A stretch of DNA of 30,109 nt. Source: RCIO01 sp035555795. GTDB taxonomy: Bacteria > Pseudomonadota > Alphaproteobacteria > Rhizobiales > Rhizobiaceae. This document shows positions 1 to 6,386 of this stretch, in pieces. Below the pieces are notes generated by a model. The model was not told where the DNA came from, did not search any database, and saw only the letters and a list, made by a program, of their open reading frames with translations. The stretch lies in contig DATMGE010000053.1 of assembly GCA_035555795.1 (NCBI GenBank), positions 1-30,109 of the forward strand. Reading direction: 5' to 3'. Made by a program: the position numbers and the translations under genes. Position 1 is the stretch's first letter; each line of letters opens with the position of its first letter.

Positions 1-605
1 GGCACCATGATGAAGCCGCCGCCGACGCCCATGATGGCGGCGAGGAAGCCGATCCCCGCGCCCAGCCCCAGCACGGGAATGACGCTGACAAACAGCTTCG
101 ATGCGCGGAACCGCATCTTGAGCGGCAGGCGGTGAATCCAGTTGTGCTGGCCGGAACGCTTGAGCGTGGCTGGCGCGCCGCCCCTGCTGCGGCGGATGGT
201 GTTGAGGCTCTCCACCATCATCAGCCCGCCGATAATGCCGAGAAAGCCGACATAGAGGATGGAGATGAAGAGATCGAGCTGCCCGATGCGGCGCAGCATC
301 GCGAACACGAAGGCGCCCAGCGTAGAGCCGAAGACGCCGCCCAGCAGCAGCATTCCCCCCAGCTTGAAGTCGATCGTCCCGCGCTTGAAATGGGCGATGG
401 CGCCGGAAATCGACGAGGCGATCACCTGGTTGGCGCCGGTGGCGACCGCGATGGATGGCGGAATATTATAGAAGATCAGCAGCGGGGTGATGAGGAAGCC
501 GCCGCCGACGCCGAACATGCCCGAAAGAAACCCGACCGCCGCGCCCATGGCGAGCAGGACGAAGAGGTTGACGGACATCTCGGCGATCGGGAGATAGATG
601 CTCAC
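1..605 (-). CDS. TauE/SafE-family membrane permease, N-terminal part (cut by window edge)
   Basis: About 201 residues read on the minus strand from a GTG at 605; the rest lies beyond position 1. The protein is strongly hydrophobic and carries the paired glycine signature of the TauE/SafE (sulfite exporter-like) family: GMFGVGGGFLITP near residues 30-42 and a second copy, MGVGGGFIMV, at the window edge. Family members are inner-membrane permeases of about 8 helices that move sulfite, sulfonates or other small organic anions; the substrate cannot be read from the sequence. GTG 605 is chosen because the residues after it (SIYLPIAEMSVNLF) resemble the usual start of rhizobial homologues; an in-frame ATG at 578 is the alternative. 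No strong Shine-Dalgarno sequence is visible. It lies downstream of the PodJ-like gene on the same strand, but a terminator-like hairpin separates them. Confidence 0.85.
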   Translation of the reverse strand, partial: MSIYLPIAEMSVNLFVLLAMGAAVGFLSGMFGVGGGFLITPLLIFYNIPPSIAVATGANQVIASSISGAIAHFKRGTIDFKLGGMLLLGGVFGSTLGAFVFAMLRRIGQLDLFISILYVGFLGIIGGLMMVESLNTIRRSRGGAPATLKRSGQHNWIHRLPLKMRFRASKLFVSVIPVLGLGAGIGFLAAIMGVGGGFIMV

Positions 606-727
606 CCATATACTCGATAAATCTTCGCAGCGGTGATCCCGGGTCGCCGCAGACTGGAAAGGATAGGCCGTTCTTGCGCCGACATTGGGGCGGAGTCAAA
701 CAACAACGGCCTCTATGATGAATAAGC

Positions 728-757
728 AGCCTGCCCGGTTCGGCGTCCGGGCAGGCT
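728..757 (-). terminator. Terminator-like hairpin after the PodJ-like gene
   Basis: A perfect 11-bp stem (AGCCTGCCCGG and CCGGGCAGGCT) with an 8-base loop lies 27 bases past the stop codon of the minus-strand gene. On the minus strand the stem is followed by GCTTATT, a weak T-rich tail. It probably ends the podJ-like transcript before the permease gene. Confidence 0.65.
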
Positions 758-784
758 ACCTGATTTCCGGCGGTGCGTCGCTTG

Positions 785-3700
785 TCAGCGTCGTTCCAGC
801 AGCGCCTTCACCAAGGTCTCGTTCACCTGGCCGGACGGCTCCATGCCATTGTCCTTCTGGAAGGCGACGATGGCTTCCTTCGTCTTGCCGCCCATGAGCC
901 CGTCCGTCGGTCCGGCGTCGTAGCCGTTCTTGTTCAGGATGGTCTGGATATTGGCAACGGCCTGCTTCATGTCGACATTCACGGCCTTGGCGTCGGTCCA
1001 TTCGGCGGGAATGTCGATGCGGTTGGCTTCCGGATCCAGCGGGCGCGGCTTCCACAGCTTGGCGGCGGCCTTGGCCTTTTCGAGCTGTTCGGGGCGCAGC
1101 GCCTTGGCGATCTCGTCGCGCTTGGAGGCGGCATCGCGGTCGCCGCTGTCGGCGACCAACGAGAACCACTTGTAGGACTCTTCCAGGTTCTGCGGCATGC
1201 CAGCGCCCTTGGCCGCGAGGATGCCGAGATTGAACTGGCTGTCCTTGACGCCGAGATCGGCCGCCTCGAGGAACCAGTGGGCGGCCCCCTCATTGTCGGC
1301 CTTGCCCTCGGCGCCCATGGCTATCAGCACGGCCAGATTGTGCATGGCGCTGGCATTGCCCTGTTCGGCCGCCTTCAGATACCAGGCCTTCGCCTTGGCC
1401 GCGTCGCGCGCCACGCCGATGCCCTTCTCGTAGACATTTCCGGCGCGGTACTGGGCGGGCGCATAGCCGAGCTCGGCCGCATGGAGATACCACTGGGCGG
1501 CGAGGTCCGGCGAAGCCTTCAGGTCGCGCCCTTCGGCATAGCGGCTGGCGATCTCATACATGGCGCGCGGATCGCCATCGATCGCGGCTTCGCGCAGCGG
1601 CTGGGGTCCGAGGTCGGCCGGTACGGCCGGCGAGGCGGGCGTCAGCGCGCCCATTTCCTCGGGCGCGTCGGCATCGCTTGCCGCGGTGCTGTCGGGATCG
1701 TCCTGCACCTCTTCGACGAGCGCCGCTTCATCTGCCGTTTCCGCAGGTGCGGCGCGCGCCACGAGCTCAGGCGCGGCATCGGCATTGCGGACATTTTCGG
1801 GCGCGGCCTCCGTCGCCGGCTCCGCGGTTTCAGCCTGCGCCGGATCGGTGTCGTCGACCTCCGCCGCGGCGTCCGTCTGTGCGGTGACGGTGCTCGTCGT
1901 GGCTGGAACCTCCGCCTGCGCGACCGCTGGCGCGGATTCGCCGCCGCCGAGGAAAGCGGAGCTGAGCTGGGCGCCCGCCAGCACCACCAATATGCCGGTG
2001 GCGGCCATAAGCATCATTGTGCGCTTATTCTTCAAGGTCTGGCCGAACCTGCCTTTGCTACCGGCCGTATCGGAAGCAGCGCCGCGCTTCACCACATCGG
2101 CTTCCGCCGCGGCGGCCAGTGCGGCACGCCGCGCGGCGGCGATGAAATCCGTCTTCGCCGCGTCGGCATTGTTCTGCTGCGCGGGCTGTCCGCGCTCGTC
2201 GCGCACCCGCTTCATGATCGCGCCGAGGTCCGGCGCGCCGGAGCCGGGCTCCAGCGGACGGTTGGCGAGTTTCGGATCGAGCGGCAGGTCGAGGGAGGGC
2301 TCCACCGGCGCAACTTCGGGAGCCGCTTCGGCGGCGACTGCCGGCTCGGCACGGTCCTTGCGGCCTTTGAAAGCCCGCGTCAGCCCGCTCAGCATCGATT
2401 TGCGCGGCGCGGCGACCGGTTCAGCCGCTTCCTCTTCGTCCGCGCTGGCGAGCGCATGGACGGCTGCCGCCGCGGCGGCCTCGGTCGGTGAGAGACGCGG
2501 CGACATGAAGGAGGCCGGCACGTCCATATCGGCGTCCGGCATGCGGGCCGGCATCACGTCGTCGGCATTCTTCACGCTCTGCGCGATGCGTTGGCCTTCC
2601 AGTGTGCCCAGCCGGTCGACGATCTTAAGCAATGTGTCGTGGATCGCCTCGAACGTCTTGGCGTTGCGCTCGTCGGAGCGGCGCGTCAGCGCGTCGAGGG
2701 CACGCAGTTCCTCGGTCAATTCGCTGGCGGCCTGGCTGTCGGCGGGGGCGCCGGCCATGCTGCGCGCGGCTTCCACGGCCACCTGGCGGGCGGCTGCCAG
2801 CACGGCGTCGCGGCTTCCCGCGATCGCCTTCTCGATATGGTCGAGGCGCGGCGAGATATCGTCGAATTCGGGCAGCGGCTGCGAGGGCTGCGCCAGATGC
2901 GCCGAGAGGCCGGCGATCTGGTCTTCGAGGCTGCTGATGATGCCGGGCTCGATGGCGGGATGCCTGGCGCTGTCCTCGAGCCGGTGGGCAATATCCATCA
3001 GGCGCGCTTCGAGTGCGTCCATGGAGGCGCGGTCGTCTGCCTTGGCGCTTGCCGCACCGCTTTCAAGGCGCTGCGCCAGTTCGGCGAAGCGCGAATCGAT
3101 CGCATGCAGCACCTGTTCCGGCTCGACGGGGGCAGGCTGCCGGTCGAGCCGGTCGGCGACCATCCCCAGCCGGCGTTCCAGTTCGCGGAAAAGGAGATGG
3201 CCCTGTTCCGCGGCATCCTCCTGGCGCCGCTCCAGCATCGCGGAAAGATGTTCGAAGCGTTCTTCCAGATTGCTGAAGACGGCTTCCATGTCCGGCGCCG
3301 GCGCATGGTCGAGCCTGGCCATGACGTTGCCGATCTGGTCGGTTAGGCGCTCCACCGTCGCTTCGGGCAGGTCGATGCGCCGGGCGAGGCCATCCACGCG
3401 GCTCGACAGCGTGACGATCTGGTCGATGAGGGCAGGGGTGGCGGCCCGGTCGGCGAAGAGTTCGTCGATCTGGCTGGCGAGCGACGTCATGCGCGCTTCG
3501 ATCCGCTCGAAGGGCTCCGGGTCGAAGCTCACCGGATGGGCGGTCAGCGAGGAGGCGACGATGGCACGCGAAATCTCGTCCAGCCGCGTCTCGATGAGGG
3601 CGATCGTCTCCTGCGAGACGCCGCCCTGGCGCTGCGCGATCTGCTCCACCGAGCCGGCCAGCATGCGCACCTTGTCTTCCAGCGAGCGGATGGCGCGCGA

Positions 3701-4432
3701 ATCCGGCATGGCCGACAGCGTCTGCATCATCGTGGTGACCTGCTCGCCAATGGTGCGAAGCTCGTTCGCGCCCGCGCCGCGCTGCGTCACGCTGCTTTCC
3801 AGCGCGCTCCAGCGGCGGTCGAATTCATCCCAGCGCCTGTCGACCGAACGCACGGTCTCTTCGCGGGCGACCTGGTCGAGCGCCTTGCGCAACTGTTCGA
3901 GTTCCAGCCGCAGCACATTGATGGAGCGGTCGTCGGAACGTTCGGTGAGCGAGCGCACGGCATCGGAAAGGCGTTCGAATTCGGCGCCGAGCTCGCGCGG
4001 CTGCACATGTTGGACATTCGAGGCAAGCCGCTGGATTTCCCTGCGCACCTGCTCCATCTCGTTCTGGAGGCCGCTGCCCATCTGGCTGCGCATTTCCTCG
4101 CGCATCGCCTGCAATTCCTGCGCGATGCGCGACACGCTGCTCAGGCTGTCTTCATGGAAGCGCTGGCGCTGCGCGTCGCGGCTGACCGTCTCGATCGATT
4201 CGCGTAGCGGCCGCACGCGGGCCGCCTGCTCGAAGCGGCGCTCCCAGCTTTCGCCAGGCTGCCGCTCGGATCTGGGCTCCGTCGGATGATAGGACGGCTC
4301 GCGCCGCCATCCGCCATCATCGGCGCGGCCCTCGAGCCTGGCGAGCATGCGGTCGAGATCGTCGACGGACGAGGTCGCGCGGCGTTTGCGGCCGGCATTG
4401 ATCGTATCGAGAGGTGAACCGGTTCTGTCCAT
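785..4432 (-). CDS. PodJ-like localisation factor: coiled coil, single TM, Sel1 repeats, peptidoglycan-binding domain
   Basis: A protein of about 1215 residues. Residues 1 to about 800 are hydrophilic and rich in Glu, Arg, Leu and Ala with heptad-like spacing, consistent with a long cytoplasmic coiled coil. One hydrophobic segment at about 803-825 (TGILVVLAGAQLSSAF region) follows a basic stretch (KNKR). Then come a low-complexity Ala/Glu/Asp/Thr linker, about four Sel1 repeats (AMYEIASRYAEG, AQYRAGNVYEKG, AMHNLAVLIAMG, SQFNLGILAAKG) and a C-terminal PG_binding_1 domain (IQTILNKNGYDAGPTDG, then AIVAFQKDNG). This is the architecture of alphaproteobacterial PodJ, a polar scaffold with cytoplasmic coiled coils and a periplasmic Sel1/peptidoglycan-binding end. 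The start is taken at ATG 4432; an upstream in-frame TTG at 4450 is less likely. The family call is firm, while a role in polarity is inferred from PodJ. Confidence 0.85.
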   Translation of the reverse strand: MDRTGSPLDTINAGRKRRATSSVDDLDRMLARLEGRADDGGWRREPSYHPTEPRSERQPGESWERRFEQAARVRPLRESIETVSRDAQRQRFHEDSLSSVSRIAQELQAMREEMRSQMGSGLQNEMEQVRREIQRLASNVQHVQPRELGAEFERLSDAVRSLTERSDDRSINVLRLELEQLRKALDQVAREETVRSVDRRWDEFDRRWSALESSVTQRGAGANELRTIGEQVTTMMQTLSAMPDSRAIRSLEDKVRMLAGSVEQIAQRQGGVSQETIALIETRLDEISRAIVASSLTAHPVSFDPEPFERIEARMTSLASQIDELFADRAATPALIDQIVTLSSRVDGLARRIDLPEATVERLTDQIGNVMARLDHAPAPDMEAVFSNLEERFEHLSAMLERRQEDAAEQGHLLFRELERRLGMVADRLDRQPAPVEPEQVLHAIDSRFAELAQRLESGAASAKADDRASMDALEARLMDIAHRLEDSARHPAIEPGIISSLEDQIAGLSAHLAQPSQPLPEFDDISPRLDHIEKAIAGSRDAVLAAARQVAVEAARSMAGAPADSQAASELTEELRALDALTRRSDERNAKTFEAIHDTLLKIVDRLGTLEGQRIAQSVKNADDVMPARMPDADMDVPASFMSPRLSPTEAAAAAAVHALASADEEEAAEPVAAPRKSMLSGLTRAFKGRKDRAEPAVAAEAAPEVAPVEPSLDLPLDPKLANRPLEPGSGAPDLGAIMKRVRDERGQPAQQNNADAAKTDFIAAARRAALAAAAEADVVKRGAASDTAGSKGRFGQTLKNKRTMMLMAATGILVVLAGAQLSSAFLGGGESAPAVAQAEVPATTSTVTAQTDAAAEVDDTDPAQAETAEPATEAAPENVRNADAAPELVARAAPAETADEAALVEEVQDDPDSTAASDADAPEEMGALTPASPAVPADLGPQPLREAAIDGDPRAMYEIASRYAEGRDLKASPDLAAQWYLHAAELGYAPAQYRAGNVYEKGIGVARDAAKAKAWYLKAAEQGNASAMHNLAVLIAMGAEGKADNEGAAHWFLEAADLGVKDSQFNLGILAAKGAGMPQNLEESYKWFSLVADSGDRDAASKRDEIAKALRPEQLEKAKAAAKLWKPRPLDPEANRIDIPAEWTDAKAVNVDMKQAVANIQTILNKNGYDAGPTDGLMGGKTKEAIVAFQKDNGMEPSGQVNETLVKALLERR

Positions 4433-4654
4433 CGCCACGCCTGTTTGCAACCGGGCCGGTTTGCGCCGGCCGTCAATCGGGTCGTCGTGTCGTCAGGTGA
4501 GGTTCTGGTCCGGGCCAGTTGCGCCCTGCCTTACCCAATGACCGTGACCGACGAGAAACAGGAGCGCACGGGTGACCGACCGCCGCACCTTCCCTCCAAC
4601 GTGGTAAACAAGCCGTTAACCAACCTTACCGAGATGCAAATAGTTGTGTTGTGC

Positions 4655-4676
4655 AAGGCCGCCGGTGCGGCCTTTT
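4655..4676 (+). terminator. Orphan terminator-like hairpin upstream of merR
   Basis: The stem AAGGCCG / CGGCCTT with a 6-base loop is followed by TT on the plus strand. No plus-strand protein gene ends just before it. It could end a short untranslated transcript or be chance; there is no further support. Confidence 0.3.
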
Positions 4677-4681
4677 GGGCG

Positions 4682-4709
4682 TTGCAACAAATTTGCGCCT
4701 TTATTATAT
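4682..4709 (+). promoter_or_regulatory. Candidate promoter of the MerR-family regulator
   Basis: TTGCAA at 4682-4687 and TTATAT at 4704-4709 are separated by 16 bases, close to a sigma-70 layout. The putative MerR site begins 3 bases downstream of the -10 box, so bound protein would cover the transcription start. This is a pattern match only. Confidence 0.4.
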
Positions 4710-4712
4710 CCC

Positions 4713-4726
4713 TTACGTAAACGTCA
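4713..4726. promoter_or_regulatory. Candidate MerR/LiuR-type operator upstream of the regulator gene
   Basis: TTACGTAAACGTCA matches the right two-thirds of the near-perfect palindrome at 6286-6309 (shared core TTACGnAAACGTCA). It resembles the TTTACGTAAACGTAAA-type motif described for LiuR, the MerR-family regulator of branched-chain amino acid and fatty acid breakdown in proteobacteria. Its position in front of the MerR gene suggests autoregulation. Confidence 0.55.
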
Positions 4727-4847
4727 CAGGCGCAGCCCCTGATGCGGATGCGCCTTTTTACGATCAACCCCCTGCTTCGAGATCACGCCCATCGGGTCGA
4801 AGCGGCGTCGCGTGGGCGCGGCGCATCGAGAAGGGCTAAGAAGAAAA

Positions 4848-5288
4848 ATGATGAACATGAACACAGCCGCTGCCGCGCGGGCATCGGTCAATGACGATCT
4901 CCCGGACAACCTGACCCGCATCGGCGACATGGCGCGCAAATATGGCGTCACGCTGCGCGCGCTGCGCTTCTATGAGGACAAGGGCCTGCTCAGCCCGATC
5001 CGCCAGGGCAGCACGCGGCTCTACACCCAGCGCGACCGCACCCGGCTGAAGCTGATCCTGCTCGGCCGCAAGGTCGGTTTCTCGCTGCGCGAGGTCAAGC
5101 AGATGATCGACCTCTACGATCCCAAGGGGACCAATGCCAAGCAGCTCAAATTCACGCTGGAGAAGTCGGAGCGGCAACTTGTCCGCCTGAACAAGCAGCG
5201 CGAGATATTGGGCGAGGCGATCGGCGATCTCCAGCAGCTCATCGGCGACGTGAAGGCCGAGCTTTCGAGCCGCAAAGCCGCCGGCTGA
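4848..5288 (+). CDS. MerR-family transcriptional regulator (probable regulator of the fad operon)
   Basis: 146 residues. The N-terminal winged-helix domain is typical of MerR: IGDMARKYGVTLRALRFYEDKGLL (helix-turn-helix and first wing, about residues 21-44), then STRLYTQRDRTRLKLI and GFSLREVKQMI. A dimerising coiled coil follows (KFTLEKSERQLVRLNKQREIL) with a short C-terminus lacking the cysteine or histidine metal-binding motifs of MerR, CueR or ZntR. It is therefore unlikely to be a metal sensor and fits the metabolite-responsive LiuR-like branch. Three clustered ATGs at 4848, 4851 and 4857 leave the start uncertain by a few residues. The 5' flank carries a MerR-type palindrome and the same motif lies in front of the acyl-CoA dehydrogenase operon about 1.5 kb downstream, so I infer control of fatty-acid oxidation plus autoregulation. 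The effector, perhaps an acyl-CoA, is a guess. Confidence 0.85.
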   Translation: MMNMNTAAAARASVNDDLPDNLTRIGDMARKYGVTLRALRFYEDKGLLSPIRQGSTRLYTQRDRTRLKLILLGRKVGFSLREVKQMIDLYDPKGTNAKQLKFTLEKSERQLVRLNKQREILGEAIGDLQQLIGDVKAELSSRKAAG

Positions 5289-5312
5289 CCGGCATCTCAT
5301 TTCCTCGCATTG

Positions 5313-5350
5313 AAGCCTTCCGCAGCGCAGCCGCGCGGCGGAGGGCTTTT
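5313..5350 (+). terminator. Rho-independent terminator after merR
   Basis: An 11-bp stem (AAGCCTTCCGC with GCGGAGGGCTT, one wobble pair) is followed by TTTT-type residues ending at 5350, starting 25 bases after the merR stop. It separates merR from the riboswitch and ribH2 transcript. Confidence 0.7.
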
Positions 5351-5408
5351 GCGCGCCGGCTTTCGGAGCGCGCAATTAGGTGCTTGGAGGACAACCTTCT
5401 CCACCCCA

Positions 5409-5437
5409 TTGCCAAGCCCGTTTTCCTCACCTAGCCT
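5409..5437 (+). promoter_or_regulatory. Candidate promoter of the FMN riboswitch-ribH2 transcript
   Basis: TTGCCA (5409-5414) and TAGCCT (5432-5437) are separated by 17 bases. Transcription would then start about where the riboswitch aptamer begins (near 5443), which supports the assignment. Confidence 0.5.
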
Positions 5438-5442
5438 CTCGC

Positions 5443-5582
5443 TGTTCTCAGGGCGGGGTGAAAGTCCCTACCGGCGGTATGCAGCTTCCTGCTGCGAGCC
5501 CGCGAGCGCCTTCCGGTGGAAGGGTCAGCAGATCAGGTGAGATGCCTGAGCCGACGGTTAGAGTCCGGATGAAAGAGAACGG
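5443..5582 (+). ncRNA. FMN riboswitch (RFN element)
   Basis: The conserved RFN blocks appear in order: CAGGGCGGGGTGAAAGTCCC, then TACCGGCGGTATGC, then GAGCCCGCGAGCGCC, then a variable arm, then CAGATCAGGTGAGATGCCTG, then AGCCGACGGTTAGAGTCCGG, then ATGAAAGAGAACG. This is the FMN aptamer that senses flavin mononucleotide and shuts down riboflavin synthesis or transport genes. The next gene encodes lumazine synthase, as expected. Confidence 0.95.
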
Positions 5583-5586
5583 GCGG

Positions 5587-5660
5587 ATATGTGATCCTTT
5601 CGGATCATATGGCCGTGCGTGATCGCCTTGGGTGACGTGTCGCTACCAAAGGAGATCACA
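5587..5660 (+). promoter_or_regulatory. Probable translational expression platform of the FMN riboswitch
   Basis: GATCAC at 5654-5659, directly behind the GGAG ribosome-binding site of ribH2, is complementary to two upstream copies of GTGATC (5591-5596 and 5619-5624). The second can extend to pair CC with the GG of the Shine-Dalgarno sequence. The first copy can alternatively form a local hairpin (TGATCC, TTTC, GGATCA). No T-run follows any stem, so control by hiding the ribosome-binding site fits better than termination. This is inferred from base pairing alone. Confidence 0.5.
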
Positions 5661-6095
5661 ATGACACCCACCCGCTATGCCTTCATCAAGGCCAACTGGC
5701 ACGCCGACATCGTCAACCGGGCGCTTGATGGCTTTTGTGAGCTGATTCCCGCCGAGCAGGTCGATGTGTACGACGTTCCCGGCGCATTCGAGATGCCGCT
5801 GCTTGCGCGCGATCTCGCCGCAACGGGGAGATATGCCGCTGTCGCCGCCGCTGCTTTCGTCGTCGACGGCGGAATCTACCGTCACGAATTTGTCGCCCAG
5901 GCCGTCGTTGACGGACTGATGCGCGCCGGGATGGATACAGGCGTTCCCGTCCTGTCGGTATCGCTGACGCCGCACCAGTTTCAGGAAACGGAACACCATA
6001 AACAGATTTATCGCGCGCACTTCGTCGAGAAGGGCCGCGAGGCCGCGAGAGCCGCGTTGATGGTCAGGCAGGTGCGCGCTTCGATTGCAGCCTAG
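5661..6095 (+). CDS. ribH2: 6,7-dimethyl-8-ribityllumazine synthase, type II
   Basis: 144 residues. It catalyses the penultimate step of riboflavin synthesis, condensing 5-amino-6-ribitylamino-uracil with 3,4-dihydroxy-2-butanone 4-phosphate. Family motifs are visible: FIKANWHADIV (residues 8-18, with Trp where type I enzymes have Asn/Phe surroundings), DVPGAFEMPL, AAAFVVDGGIYRHEFVA (catalytic-His region) and VSLTPHQFQ. The pattern matches Brucella RibH2, which forms decamers, rather than the pentameric or icosahedral type I enzyme. ATG 5661 is preceded by AAAGGAG at good spacing; an upstream in-frame start at 5619 would lie inside the riboswitch leader and is rejected. The gene stands alone behind an FMN riboswitch. 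Rhizobiales usually keep a second ribH in the main rib cluster, so this copy may be the FMN-repressed reserve enzyme (inference). Confidence 0.93.
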   Translation: MTPTRYAFIKANWHADIVNRALDGFCELIPAEQVDVYDVPGAFEMPLLARDLAATGRYAAVAAAAFVVDGGIYRHEFVAQAVVDGLMRAGMDTGVPVLSVSLTPHQFQETEHHKQIYRAHFVEKGREAARAALMVRQVRASIAA

Positions 6096-6121
6096 ACTAT
6101 TCCGCAGCCAGACGGAATGGT
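6096..6121 (+). terminator. Stem-loop directly after ribH2
   Basis: ACTATTCCG and CGGAATGGT form a 9-bp stem with one wobble and an 8-base loop, immediately after the stop codon. There is no T-run, so it is at best a weak terminator or a 3'-end stabilising hairpin. Confidence 0.35.
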
Positions 6122-6285
6122 CAGGCGTCGCACAATGCAGCTAAACAATAAGCGAGAGCGGTTCGGCGTTTCCGTGAAACGATGACCGCTTTGGGGAACA
6201 CCCATATTATTGTTCAGGGTGCGCCAGGGACTACCTCTCGCCCTTGCGCGCCCGGCCTCCTCAGAAATCGCCCGCGGATCATTGA

Positions 6286-6309
6286 ATTGACGTTTACGCA
6301 AACGTCAAT
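6286..6309. promoter_or_regulatory. MerR/LiuR-type operator in front of the fad operon
   Basis: Perfect 10-base inverted arms, ATTGACGTTT and AAACGTCAAT, surround the 4-base centre ACGC. The left arm contains TTGACG (6287-6292), a good -35 box, and TATTTG at 6309-6314 lies 16 bases further, so the dyad would sit in the -35/-10 spacer as MerR-family sites often do. The core matches the motif upstream of the nearby MerR gene. Transcription of the operon from here is inferred. The rest of 6122-6386 holds no gene that I can support. Confidence 0.7.
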
Positions 6310-6386
6310 ATTTGCTACGCCTGTATGGGTCGATCGCCCTCCTGTGCGACAGGCGGCGATCCCGCACGATTTTCGGGAGGATTTTC

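Larger units (their letters stand above)
4433..4847. other. 415-base intergenic region between divergent podJ-like and merR genes
   Basis: No convincing protein-coding gene. It must hold the promoters of both flanking genes. It is AT-richer than its surroundings around 4600-4720 and contains a hairpin with a T-run (4655-4676) plus a palindromic MerR-type motif (4713-4726), listed separately. Confidence 0.6.

Noticed and set aside
1560..4289. Very long open frame on the plus strand (about 900 codons) opposite the podJ-like gene
   Set aside because: Ser/Arg/Ala-rich translation without any recognisable domain; it mirrors the codon bias of the real high-GC gene on the other strand.
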